Below, in pieces: positions 1-7,487 of a stretch of DNA of 46,080 bases. The DNA is taken from the NCBI GenBank assembly GCA_022486935.1, contig JAKVJO010000005.1, positions 1-46,080 of the forward strand, read 5' to 3'. The number at the start of each line of letters is the position of its first letter. Positions within the stretch are counted from its first letter, which is position 1. The stretch is from Solobacterium sp. (GTDB lineage: Bacteria; Bacillota_I; Bacilli_A; Erysipelotrichales; Erysipelotrichaceae). Made by a program: the position numbers and the translations under genes. The notes below the pieces were generated by a model. That model saw only the letters and a program-made list of their open reading frames with translations. It searched no databases and was not told the DNA's origin.

Positions 1-125
1 CAGAGAATGTCATTGTTCAATGAAGTTGAGGCTGGATCTTTGAACCGCCGGACGCCGAACGGCTTCTCCGGTGGTGTGGGAGGAATAAATGGCTGAGGGC
101 TATCGCCCTCAGTCACCTACCCGAT
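1..125 (+). mobile_element. 3' end of a group II intron (domains V and VI), cut by the window edge
   Basis: Positions 42-76 fold into a domain V-like hairpin: a 9-bp stem (ACCGCCGGA with TCCGGTGGT), a CGC triad near its base, an inner GCC/GGC helix and a GAAC loop. A domain VI-like hairpin follows at about 91-114 (GGCTGAGGGC with GCCCTCAGTC). The end CCTACCCGAT has an A at 119, seven nucleotides from a predicted 3' splice site at 125, which fits a branch-point adenosine. The order and wording resemble bacterial group II introns that carry a reverse transcriptase. The intron ORF and 5' end lie outside the window. The intron stops about 10 nt short of the terminator of the convergent acetyltransferase gene. 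The class is not assigned. Confidence 0.72.
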
Positions 126-133
126 TTGGGCAA

Positions 134-159
134 ATAAAAAGCGGGCATTCAATCCCGCT
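134..159 (-). terminator. Rho-independent terminator of the GNAT gene
   Basis: On the minus strand AGCGGG pairs with CCCGCT across a short loop and is followed by TTTTTATTT. The stem contains the gene's own TGA stop codon, so the last codons are part of the hairpin. Confidence 0.8.
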
Positions 160-718
160 GTTCAGCTGATGACAGGAATCTTCCCATGGTGATCTCGCTG
201 CGGTAGCTGCCATCCTTCAGTTTGAAGGCATGCGGGGTAACACCCCAGGTTTCAAAGCCGCAGGATTCATAGAGGTGCTGGGCCCGCTTGTTATCTGCGA
301 AGACACCGAGTTCGATCTGCTCATAGCCCATTTCTGCCGCAAGCCTGAGATCTTCTTCAATCAGCAGACGGCCGATGCCAAGATGCCAGTAGTCCTGCCG
401 TACCGCAATTGCAAGACTGCAGCGGTGATTGGTCTTGAGATGCTTTCCGACACCGGTCACCTGGGTATGGCCGACCAGCGCACCGTTGATGAATGCACCG
501 ACACACATGCCTGTTTCATCTTCAAGATTTTTCTTCAGGAATCTGTGCATGTTGCGCGAGTCTTCCGTCACTTCTTCCGGATAGCGCATCAAAAAGTCGG
601 ATTCGCCGTAGACCTGTTTCATGAAGCGGTTCACGGTTTCAGCTTCTCCCGGTAAAAGACTCCTCAGGATACAGACTGAAGAGTCTTTGAGATGAAATGT
701 CTTTGGTTCATAGTTCAT
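149..718 (-). CDS. GNAT family N-acetyltransferase
   Basis: A 189-aa protein with a GNAT fold. The acetyl-CoA pyrophosphate loop is visible as HLGIGRLL (motif A, about residue 113 on), preceded by a beta strand (SLAIAVRQDYW) and followed by the motif B region NKRAQHLYESCGF. It should transfer an acetyl group from acetyl-CoA to a small molecule or protein amine in the cytosol. The substrate cannot be read from the sequence. It starts 12 nt after the stop of the upstream EEP hydrolase gene and has a GAGG ribosome site about 9 nt before the ATG, so the two are probably co-transcribed. Length is typical for the family. Confidence 0.88.
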   Translation of the reverse strand: MNYEPKTFHLKDSSVCILRSLLPGEAETVNRFMKQVYGESDFLMRYPEEVTEDSRNMHRFLKKNLEDETGMCVGAFINGALVGHTQVTGVGKHLKTNHRCSLAIAVRQDYWHLGIGRLLIEEDLRLAAEMGYEQIELGVFADNKRAQHLYESCGFETWGVTPHAFKLKDGSYRSEITMGRFLSSAEQRD

Positions 719-730
719 TGGAGTATAACC

Positions 731-1513
731 TCACTGGTGAAAGCTGACCATGACCGGGAAGTGATCAGTCGGATACACTCCCATGTACATGGAACGCAGT
801 ACTGTCACCCGGTCCACATGGAGATCCTTTGAGATCAAGATGTGGTCAATCGGCTTTTGATCATGTGCCATGGATCCGATCGGATCCCGCAGCGTGCTGC
901 CGTCTTTTTCTGTGACGGTCTCCATCAGGTTCAGGGCATTGCCTTCCCCGGTGAGCACTCTTGCGGCATCACTCATGGAAGTGGTATTGAAGTCGCCGGT
1001 CAAAAGCAGGTAATCTCCCTGGAAGCGGCCGATCAGTTCAGATTTGAGAATCGCGGTCAAGGCTGTACGCACTGCCGGGAACATGAAGTCAAGATGGGTA
1101 TTGCAGAAGGTGAATACCGCACCGGTCTCACGGTCTTTCAGGATTGCCAGGGTGGCAATGCGGGGGAAGATGCTTCCGGTCAGTCTGGAGCCTTCTTTTT
1201 CCGGACGGCTGCTGAGCCAGAATGTTTCACTCTTCAGCAAGGTGTAGCGGTCTTTCTTGAACAGCACACAGTTGCGTTCATCGGCAATCGGCAGCGAACG
1301 GTTGCGGGATTTGCCGACAAAGGTATAGTGCTTCTCCAGCCAGGTTAAAGAGGGGATCATCGACGAGGTCAATTCCTGTACGCCGACAAGATCCGGATCA
1401 TTCCAGCGGATCAGTTCTTCAATGGAAGCGGCCCGGCAGGCAAAGGAAGTTTTGCCGTAGGGGAACATCGTATCTGTCATCAGATTCAGAGTCATGAGTT
1501 TCGTTTCAGTCAT
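731..1513 (-). CDS. Endonuclease/exonuclease/phosphatase (EEP) family protein
   Basis: A 260-aa metal-dependent phosphoesterase of the EEP (DNase I-like) superfamily. Visible motifs are the VGVQELTSS glutamate strand, the TGDFNTT metal-binding motif, KPIDHILI, and the terminal DHFPVMV with the catalytic His. No signal peptide is seen, so it is presumably cytosolic. The substrate (nucleic acid, phospholipid or sugar phosphate) is unknown. The ORF track starts 34 codons earlier, but those codons run through the metK terminator, so MTETKLM at 1513 is the better start. No Shine-Dalgarno sequence precedes it. A perfect TATAAT lies 6 nt upstream, which suggests a leaderless message. It forms a two-gene unit with the GNAT gene. 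Confidence 0.82.
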   Translation of the reverse strand: MTETKLMTLNLMTDTMFPYGKTSFACRAASIEELIRWNDPDLVGVQELTSSMIPSLTWLEKHYTFVGKSRNRSLPIADERNCVLFKKDRYTLLKSETFWLSSRPEKEGSRLTGSIFPRIATLAILKDRETGAVFTFCNTHLDFMFPAVRTALTAILKSELIGRFQGDYLLLTGDFNTTSMSDAARVLTGEGNALNLMETVTEKDGSTLRDPIGSMAHDQKPIDHILISKDLHVDRVTVLRSMYMGVYPTDHFPVMVSFHQ

Positions 1514-1519
1514 GCGTCC

Positions 1520-1525
1520 ATTATA
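1520..1525 (-). promoter_or_regulatory. TATAAT -10 box directly before the EEP gene
   Basis: A perfect TATAAT hexamer on the minus strand, 6 nt before the ATG at 1513. No convincing -35 box was found. Transcription would begin at or near the start codon. Confidence 0.45.
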
Positions 1526-1534
1526 AGCCCGGAA

Positions 1535-1567
1535 AATAAAAAGCGTTCCTCCAATCGGAGAAACGCT
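1535..1567 (-). terminator. Rho-independent terminator of metK
   Basis: On the minus strand, AGCGTTTCTCC pairs over 11 bp (one G-T pair) with GGAGGAACGCT around a GATT loop, followed by TTTTTATTTT. Confidence 0.92.
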
Positions 1568-1581
1568 GACTTTGAATCTGC

Positions 1582-2676
1582 TCAGTTGAGTTCGAGTTTC
1601 TTGAACTGTTCCCACGGCAGGTTTTCCTTGCCGAAGTGACCGTAGTTGGTCGTCTGGGTGTAGATCGGACGGCGCAGGTCGAGTTCCTTGATGATGTTGG
1701 CAACACTGAAGTCGAAGTTCTTTTCAATGATGTCAAGCAGCTGTTCGTTGGTGTACTTGCTGGTTCCGAAGGTGTCGATGTTGACAGACAGCGGTTTCGG
1801 CTCGCCGATTGCATAGGAGAGCTGCAGCTGGCACTTGTGGCACAGTCCGTTGGCAACCAGGTTGCGGCAGACATAGCGTGCATAGTAAGCAGCGGAACGG
1901 TCAACCTTGGTCGGATCCTTGGAAGAGAAGCAGCCGCCGCCGATCGGTGCATATCCGCCGTAGGAATCGACAACGATCTTACGGCCGGTGGTTCCGGAAT
2001 CGCCCCAGCTGCCACCGAGGATGAAGCTGCCGGACGGATTGATCAGATACTTGGTGTTTTCATCAATGAGCTTCGGATCTACAGTCGGCTTGATGACCTT
2101 TTCAATGATCAGATCATGAAGTTCAGGCTGGGTGATGTTCTTGGTGTGCTGGGTGGAAACGACGATGGTGTCGATCCGCTGCAGTTTGCCGTCGATATAT
2201 TCAGCAGTGACCTGTGTCTTGCCATCCGGGCAGAGACGGTCATCCGTGCGGCGTACTTCTTCGAGCTTCTTTGCAAGCTTGTGTGCACAGTCAATGGCAA
2301 ACGGCATATAGTCGTCAGTCTCATCAGATGCATAGCCGAACATGATGCCCTGGTCGCCGGCTGAGATCTGGTCATGGGCAACTGCGCTGTTGATTTCAGC
2401 AGACTGGGTGTTGACCTTGACAGTGACGTGATACTCCTCGTTGTAGCCGATTTCCTTCATGACGTTCTTGGCAATGGCTTCATAGTCAATCTTTGCCTTG
2501 GTTCCGGCTTCGCCGTAAACAAGAATCAGATCGTCTTTGATAGTTGCCTCAACTGCCATGTGGGAATACGGATCCTGACGCATTGCCTCGTCAAGGATGG
2601 AGTCAGCGATCAGATCGCAGACTTTGTCCGGGTGTCCGCTGGTAACGGACTCAGAAGTGAAATACATTTTTTCCAT
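1582..2676 (-). CDS. metK: S-adenosylmethionine synthetase
   Basis: Makes S-adenosylmethionine from methionine and ATP (EC 2.5.1.6) in the cytosol, releasing phosphate and pyrophosphate. The protein has 364 aa, somewhat shorter than the usual 380-400. Visible signatures are the N-terminal ESVTSGHPDKVCD (ATP site), the methionine-loop motif AGDQGIMFGYASDET and the phosphate-loop signature GGGCFSSKDPTKVDRSAAY. The two motifs read SAGDQG and CFSSKD where GAGDQG and AFSGKD are common, conservative variants that leave the catalytic Asp and Lys intact. AAGGAGGAG lies 7-9 nt before the first ATG, and a second in-frame ATG follows three codons later. A candidate SAM riboswitch precedes the gene, consistent with feedback control. 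Confidence 0.97.
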   Translation of the reverse strand: MEKMYFTSESVTSGHPDKVCDLIADSILDEAMRQDPYSHMAVEATIKDDLILVYGEAGTKAKIDYEAIAKNVMKEIGYNEEYHVTVKVNTQSAEINSAVAHDQISAGDQGIMFGYASDETDDYMPFAIDCAHKLAKKLEEVRRTDDRLCPDGKTQVTAEYIDGKLQRIDTIVVSTQHTKNITQPELHDLIIEKVIKPTVDPKLIDENTKYLINPSGSFILGGSWGDSGTTGRKIVVDSYGGYAPIGGGCFSSKDPTKVDRSAAYYARYVCRNLVANGLCHKCQLQLSYAIGEPKPLSVNIDTFGTSKYTNEQLLDIIEKNFDFSVANIIKELDLRRPIYTQTTNYGHFGKENLPWEQFKKLELN

Positions 2677-2716
2677 AAAAAAACTCCTCCTTTTGTTTGT
2701 CTTTTCAACGAACTTG

Positions 2717-2834
2717 AGAAAGAGATCATGTATTCTCTTTCTTTATCGTTGTCAGCATTACCACCTTACGGTTGATTCCGCAGGTTGGTATGAGGCCGAC
2801 GAGCTGACCCTCTTGCCTCATTCTTGATAAAAGA
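2717..2834 (-). promoter_or_regulatory. Compact S-box-like SAM riboswitch candidate upstream of metK
   Basis: On the minus strand the leader reads TTTATCAAGA, then ATGAGGC...GCCTCAT (P2), CAACC, AAGGTGGTAATG, and closes with GATAAA pairing with TTTATC (P1). The P2 loop GTCAGC is a perfect complement of GCTGAC after P3, giving the expected loop-to-junction pseudoknot. P3 pairs ACCT with AGGT and CGG with CCG. The order matches S-box SAM aptamers. The P4 helix of classic SAM-I is not evident, so it may belong to a reduced or SAM-I/IV-like variant. A 9-bp hairpin (AGAAAGAGA/TCTCTTTCT, 2717-2742) overlaps the end of P1 and may be the expression platform, but it lacks a U-run. Confidence 0.68.
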
Positions 2835-2899
2835 CATTGTTATAATGCCACCGCCCAGCCAGTTCGTCACTATACAGATTTTAGGTTCTGTAAACATGG

Positions 2900-2905
2900 T
2901 ATAAT
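2900..2905 (+). promoter_or_regulatory. TATAAT -10 box directly before the AI-2E gene
   Basis: A perfect TATAAT 10 nt before the ATG at 2916. No Shine-Dalgarno sequence follows it. The ORF-track start at 2904 lies inside this box and is unlikely. Confidence 0.5.
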
Positions 2906-2915
2906 GGCTTCACTT

Positions 2916-4052
2916 ATGAAATGGAACTGGAGCGAGAGAACCAAGGAAAACATTATCTCCCTGACCGTGTCAGGGCTGATTATTACCGTGCTCTGGAGCT
3001 TACTGCATAATCTGTCCGGAGTCGGCAGGGTATTCAGTATCTTCTGGAATGCACTGTCGCCGTTTCTGATTGGATTCTGCCTGGCGTTCATCATGCTGCC
3101 GGCAAGAAGGGCAGCAGAGGTCAGATGGCTTCGGAAAACAAACTGGAAGCCCAAGACAAAGCGCAAGGTTGCCGTACTGATTGCCATGGTGATCTTCATC
3201 CTGGTTGTTGCAAGTTTCTTCATGGTACTGATCCCGCAGCTGGTCAGCAGCGGACGCACCCTGATCAGTTCCATGGATTCCTATATGGATTCCTTCGGCA
3301 GTTTCCTGGACGGCATTACCCAGGATCCTGCCGTTGCTTCAGTGGTCACCAATATCTATGACTGGATCCGCAATACCCTGACCTCATGGCTCAGCGGGGC
3401 AGACGGCATCCTGGCCAAAGTGCTCAGCTATTCCGTATCTTTCTTCAAGGGCATCTTCAACTTCTTTATCGGTCTGATCGTTGCCTGCTACCTGTTATTG
3501 GATCAGGAAGGCTTCCAGCGTCAGGTCCGCAAGGTCAATTATGCAATCTTCAAGAAAGAACACGCAGATCATATCTACTATGTGCTGCACCTGGCTTCCC
3601 AGATGTTCTCCGGCTTTATCTTCGGCAAGGCACTGGATTCCCTGATTGTCGGCATTCTCTGCTATATCTGCTGCATGATCATGAAGATGCCGTATTCACC
3701 GCTGATTGCCTTCGTTGTCGGATTGACCAACATGATTCCGTTCTTCGGCCCATTTATCGGTGCCATTCCCTGCGCGTTTATCCTCCTGATTATCCAACCG
3801 GTCAAGGCTGTGGAGTTCGGTGTATTCATCCTGATCCTGCAGCAGATTGACGGCAATATCATCGGTCCGAAGATCCTCGGCGGTTCCCTTGGACTGCCGG
3901 CACTCTGGGTCATGTTTGCAATCATTGTCGGCGGTGCACTGTTCGGAATTCTCGGCATGTTCTTCGCAGTACCGGTCTTCTCCGTGATCTATGTACTGAT
4001 CCGTGACAAGACCAACCAGACACTGGATCGAAAAAACATATCAGTGCAGTAG
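2916..4052 (+). CDS. AI-2E family transporter (UPF0118 permease)
   Basis: A 378-aa multi-pass membrane protein of the AI-2E family, whose members export autoinducer-2 or, in some cases, act as ion antiporters. The family signature is clear in the C-terminal half: GLTNMIPFFGPFIGAIP, then QQIDGNIIGPKILGGSLGL and FAVPVFSVIYVLI. Hydrophobic segments lie near residues 15-35, 45-65 and 75-105, with a cluster after about 170. Length is typical. The start chosen is MKWNWSERT at 2916, because the track start at 2904 overlaps a TATAAT box. It is divergent from metK and stands alone. The substrate cannot be told from the sequence. Confidence 0.9.
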   Translation: MKWNWSERTKENIISLTVSGLIITVLWSLLHNLSGVGRVFSIFWNALSPFLIGFCLAFIMLPARRAAEVRWLRKTNWKPKTKRKVAVLIAMVIFILVVASFFMVLIPQLVSSGRTLISSMDSYMDSFGSFLDGITQDPAVASVVTNIYDWIRNTLTSWLSGADGILAKVLSYSVSFFKGIFNFFIGLIVACYLLLDQEGFQRQVRKVNYAIFKKEHADHIYYVLHLASQMFSGFIFGKALDSLIVGILCYICCMIMKMPYSPLIAFVVGLTNMIPFFGPFIGAIPCAFILLIIQPVKAVEFGVFILILQQIDGNIIGPKILGGSLGLPALWVMFAIIVGGALFGILGMFFAVPVFSVIYVLIRDKTNQTLDRKNISVQ

Positions 4053-4555
4053 AAAGTTACAATTACATCGCAAAGGAAAGTGGGTCAGAACTTCATTGGG
4101 TTCCGGCCGGTTTTTGACTGTGCCGTATTCAGGATACAGATGAGTGTCATGGTCATCCTGGCAAATCATCCATGCATGGAGATGAAGCATCATCTCGGCA
4201 AGGTCCAGGCAAATGAAACAGCAGTCAAAATGAAACAAGGCGAAATTCCTGTTTCATTTTGATGCGGATTGTCTGGATTCTGCTCATTGGGCTGAGATAT
4301 CCGCATGTGTTTTACGGCTCCGGTATTCTTTTTCACCGATGTACTTTTCTATGGCAAATAAAATCAGATATCGATCTGAAAACTTCTTTCATTACAGTAA
4401 GCGATTTCAATTCATGACTTTCAAAAAAGCCGGATAAAATCGGCGTTTTCTGCCACTTATTCATTGCTTCACAAGATCATTCATGATAGATTGAATCAGC
4501 GATAACACCTGGTATGTATTGAAGCCATGTGAAGATCGAAAGATGGAGGGAAAGA
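4053..4555 (+). other. 500-nt gene-free region before the secreted flavoprotein: hairpins and operator-like sites
   Basis: No convincing gene: the 60- and 65-aa ORFs here lack ribosome sites and recognisable sequence. It holds a strong inverted repeat at 4226-4261 (CAAAATGAAACA with TGTTTCATTTTG), probably the AI-2E terminator; a perfect 6+4+6 palindrome TCAGATATCGATCTGA at 4364-4379; a cre match at 4396-4409; and a GCCG/CGGC hairpin flanked by A- and T-runs at 4424-4453. The promoter of the downstream gene must lie here but is not clearly resolved. Confidence 0.55.
4395..4409 (-). promoter_or_regulatory. cre-like catabolite control site upstream of the flavoprotein
   Basis: The minus strand reads TGAAATCGCTTACT. 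With its preceding T it matches every position of the relaxed cre consensus WTGNAANCGNWNNCW. It lies about 150 nt before the start codon. Confidence 0.5.
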
Positions 4556-6457
4556 ATGAAAAAAGTTTTCGCTTTTACTGCGGCCGCAGCAATGGCACTG
4601 TCATTGGTTGGCTGCAGCAGTTCCAGCAGCACATCCAGCACAGGTGTCTCCGGTACCTTTACCGGAACAGCCCAGGGCAATGGCGGTGACGTCACTGTTA
4701 CCATTACCCTGAAAGACAGCAAGATTACCGATGTCAAGGCAGAGGGAAAAGATGAGACTGCCGGTATCGGAACCAAACCGCTCGAGCAGATGCCTGCAGA
4801 AATGGTTGACGGCAACACGATCAATGTTGATACAGTCGCTTCTGCAACCATCACTTCCAAGGCAATCCTCGAAGCAGCCAAGGCAGCAATTGAAGCAGCA
4901 GGTCTGAATCCGGATGACTATGCAGGAACCAGCACTTCTGCATCAGCAGCCGAAGATCTGACTGAAGACTGCGACGTTGTCGTTGTCGGTGCCGGCGGAG
5001 CCGGTATGACAGCAGCAATCACAGCAGCAGACGCAGGCAGAAAAGTCATCATCGTTGAGAGCCAGTCCGTATCCGGAGGCAACTCCGTACGCGCTACCGG
5101 CGGTATGAATGCAGCAAAGACTTCCTATCAGGATGAGAACACCTTTGATGAATCAGCCGGTGTTGAAAAGACCCTGGCATCTGCTGCAGATAAGTATGCA
5201 GACAATGAAACCATCACCGCACTCGCTGCAACGGTTCAGAAGCAGTGGGATGAGTATCAGGCAGCCCCGACCGGCTACTTTGATTCCGTAGAACTGTTTG
5301 AACTTGACACCATGATCGGCGGCAAGGGCATCAACAATCCGGAACTGGTCAAGACACTCTGCGAGAATTCTTCCGCAGGCATTGACTGGCTGGCTTCCAT
5401 CGGCGCAGATCTGACCAGCGTCGGTGCATTCGGCGGCGCATCCGTCAAGCGTATTCACCGTCCGGTAGACGCAGACGGCAAGACCATCGCAGTCGGCTCC
5501 TACATTGTTCCGATTCTTGAATCAACCTGCGAAGACCGCGGGATCGAAATCATCTACAGCACCACTGCTGACAAGATCCTGACTGATTCCGAGGGCAACG
5601 CTGTTGGAATCGAAGGCAAGGGCGATGCCGGCAATACGGTTACCATCAATGCCAAGTCAGTCGTTCTTGCGACAGGCGGCTTCGGTGCCAACCTCGACAT
5701 GGTTGTTGAATACAAGCCGGAACTTGAAGGATTTGTAACAACCAACGCAGCAGGCGCTCAGGGCCAGGGTATCACTATGGCAACTGAAGTCGGTGCCGGC
5801 ACAGTTGATATGGACCAGATCCAGATTCACCCGACCGTTCACGTTGATGATAACGGTGCAGCGAACCTGATCACTGAAGGACTCCGCGGCGACGGTGCAA
5901 TCCTTGTCAACAAGGAAGGCAAACGCTTCATTGATGAAGTTGGAACCAGAGATGTTGTCTCCGCAGCTGAAAACAGCCAGACAGACGGCATGGCATGGCT
6001 GATCGTTGACCAGAAGATGGTTGACGCATCTGCAGTCATCCAGGGCTACATCAAGAAGGGCTTCACTGTTACAGGCAACACGGTTGAAGAACTCGCAGCC
6101 GCAATGGATGTTGATTCTGCAGCGCTTGTTGAAACAATGTCTACCTGGAACGCAGATGTCGCAGCTGAATCTGATCCTGAATTCAACCGCACATCATTCG
6201 CAGATCCGCTGGATACTGCTCCGTACTATGCAATTACCGTTCAGCCGGGCATCCACCACACCATGGGCGGTGTCACGATTGATACTTCTGCAGAAGTACT
6301 CAAGGAAGACAGCAGCGTCATCAACGGTCTCTTCGCGGCAGGCGAAGTTACCGGCGGCGTACACGGTGCCAACCGTCTCGGCGGCAATGCAGTCGCAGAC
6401 TTCATTGTCTACGGACGGATTGCCGGCCAGAGCGCAGCTGATTACGCAGCAAAATAA
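4556..6457 (+). CDS. Extracytosolic FMN-bind/FAD flavoprotein reductase (fumarate reductase FrdA type), lipoprotein
   Basis: A 633-aa secreted lipoprotein. MKKVFAFTAAAAMALSLVGC is a signal peptide with lipobox Cys20. Residues about 30-110 form an FMN-bind domain whose motif DTVASATITS predicts covalent FMN on Thr98. From about 139 an FAD-binding domain begins (VVVVGAGGAGMTAA). Active-site-type motifs of the fumarate/urocanate reductase family follow: QIHPT, the RFIDE...TRD arginines, GIHHTMGG and HGANRLGGNA. It should reduce fumarate or another enoate outside the membrane with electrons handed on through FMN. GGAGGGAAAGA precedes the ATG at 4556; the track start is nine codons upstream. It is a single-gene unit behind a cre match. 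Rnf and ApbE in this window are natural partners, an inference. The substrate is uncertain. Confidence 0.88.
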   Translation: MKKVFAFTAAAAMALSLVGCSSSSSTSSTGVSGTFTGTAQGNGGDVTVTITLKDSKITDVKAEGKDETAGIGTKPLEQMPAEMVDGNTINVDTVASATITSKAILEAAKAAIEAAGLNPDDYAGTSTSASAAEDLTEDCDVVVVGAGGAGMTAAITAADAGRKVIIVESQSVSGGNSVRATGGMNAAKTSYQDENTFDESAGVEKTLASAADKYADNETITALAATVQKQWDEYQAAPTGYFDSVELFELDTMIGGKGINNPELVKTLCENSSAGIDWLASIGADLTSVGAFGGASVKRIHRPVDADGKTIAVGSYIVPILESTCEDRGIEIIYSTTADKILTDSEGNAVGIEGKGDAGNTVTINAKSVVLATGGFGANLDMVVEYKPELEGFVTTNAAGAQGQGITMATEVGAGTVDMDQIQIHPTVHVDDNGAANLITEGLRGDGAILVNKEGKRFIDEVGTRDVVSAAENSQTDGMAWLIVDQKMVDASAVIQGYIKKGFTVTGNTVEELAAAMDVDSAALVETMSTWNADVAAESDPEFNRTSFADPLDTAPYYAITVQPGIHHTMGGVTIDTSAEVLKEDSSVINGLFAAGEVTGGVHGANRLGGNAVADFIVYGRIAGQSAADYAAK

Positions 6458-6485
6458 ACGGATTTAGGAATTAATCCAATGTGTA

Positions 6486-6518
6486 CGAAGAGAGAGACCA
6501 ATGCGGCCTCTCTTTTTG
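6486..6518. terminator. Bidirectional terminator between the flavoprotein and the AraC gene
   Basis: AAGAGAGAGACC pairs with GGCCTCTCTT and is followed by TTTTT on the plus strand and, less well, by T/A-rich sequence on the minus strand. It sits between convergent genes. Confidence 0.85.
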
Positions 6519-6521
6519 AAA

Positions 6522-7346
6522 TCAGTTCAGGCGGCTTTCTTCACGGTATTCTGTTGGAGAAATGCCATACTCACTGCGGAAGATCTGTGAAAAATAAGAC
6601 TGTGAGGAGACACCGATAATGCGTGCGATCTGCCCAAGAGAATGATCTGTGGTGCGCAGCAGAATGCACGCCTCTTTCAGTCTTCTCTTTTTGACGTAGT
6701 CGATCGGTGTATCGCCGGAGTATTTCTTGAACGCGTGGATCAGATAATATTTGCTCATATGGGATTCTTCTGCCAGGCTGTCCAGAGTCAGATTCTCCGA
6801 GAAGTGCTCATCAATATACTGCTTTACATAGGCACATTCATGATTCGGCTTCTGCATCGCAGAGACCGTCAGCACGGCATTGGTGCGCCGGATGATATTC
6901 ACGATCAGCACTTCCAGAAGATCCTGGGAGATGATGCCATAGTAATCGGATTTGGTGCGGGCTTCCAGAAGCAGTGTCTTGATATAGAATAAAATCTCAT
7001 GCTTGTATTCTTCATAGTTTGAAATACTGAAATTCCGGCCGTTATCCAGCAGGGCGATACCATCAATACCAAGTACGATATATTCCAGCGGACGGCGATC
7101 ATGGCTGGATTCGGTATGGCTGGTATTGGCATTGACAATCACAAGATCATCTTCATGAACAGGATAGCATTCATTCTCTATCCGGAATTCTCCTTCGCCG
7201 CGGATCACATAAAACAGTTCGCAGAACGGGTGAACATGCATGAGACTGTGCCAGTCATCTTCATACTTCGCCTGAGTTACATAAAGCAGTTTGCAGTTCA
7301 ATTTGGAAAGATTGCTGCAGTTGACTTCATATAGATTGTTTGCCAT
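6522..7346 (-). CDS. AraC family transcriptional regulator with cupin sensor domain
   Basis: A 274-aa regulator. The N-terminal half is a cupin-like ligand domain (HVHPFCELFYVIRGEGEF at about 37-55, then the typical turn DDLVIVNANTSH). The last 100 residues hold two helix-turn-helix units: LTLDSLAEESHMSKYYLIHAFKK and GQIARIIGVSSQSYFSQIFRSEYGISP. It is divergent from the galacto-N-biose import operon and most likely activates it on sensing a sugar of that pathway. The evidence for this is position and family only. GGAGG lies 7 nt before the ATG. A good sigma-A promoter precedes it. Confidence 0.9.
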   Translation of the reverse strand: MANNLYEVNCSNLSKLNCKLLYVTQAKYEDDWHSLMHVHPFCELFYVIRGEGEFRIENECYPVHEDDLVIVNANTSHTESSHDRRPLEYIVLGIDGIALLDNGRNFSISNYEEYKHEILFYIKTLLLEARTKSDYYGIISQDLLEVLIVNIIRRTNAVLTVSAMQKPNHECAYVKQYIDEHFSENLTLDSLAEESHMSKYYLIHAFKKYSGDTPIDYVKKRRLKEACILLRTTDHSLGQIARIIGVSSQSYFSQIFRSEYGISPTEYREESRLN

Positions 7347-7370
7347 GGACAGCCTCCAATTATCATAATA

Positions 7371-7438
7371 TTAACATTTTTATAAATAGCAATATATCTA
7401 AAATCAATGACAATTTCAAACTAGGATAAGCGCTTTCA
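7371..7438 (+). promoter_or_regulatory. Promoter and cre-like site of the GNB/LNB operon
   Basis: TTAACA (7371-7376) and TATCTA (7395-7400) with 18-bp spacing form a plausible plus-strand promoter. GATAAGCGCTTTCA at 7425-7438 (reverse TGAAAGCGCTTATC) matches 12 of 14 positions of TGWAARCGYTWNCW and would block elongation or initiation. A GGGC-GAAA-GCCC hairpin sits just before the ribosome site of the first gene. Confidence 0.5.
7391..7419 (-). promoter_or_regulatory. Sigma-A promoter of the AraC gene
   Basis: On the minus strand, TTGAAA and TATATT (each 5 of 6 matches) are separated by exactly 17 bp. The cre-like site lies immediately upstream. Confidence 0.6.
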
Positions 7439-7487
7439 TTCAAGCATACTGATGGTGCAGGGCGAAAGCCCGGGAGGGAAAGAAATA

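Noticed and set aside
1-125. Left-edge hairpins as a riboswitch, RNase P or tmRNA end
   Set aside because: The hairpin order, CGC triad and CCTACCCGAT end fit group II intron domains V-VI better; the next plus-strand gene is far away.
1636-2364. 242-aa plus-strand ORF
   Set aside because: Antisense shadow of metK; no ribosome site and no family resemblance.
4041-4262. Two overlapping short ORFs (65 aa minus, 60 aa plus)
   Set aside because: No ribosome site, no recognisable sequence; the region is dominated by a hairpin and looks intergenic.
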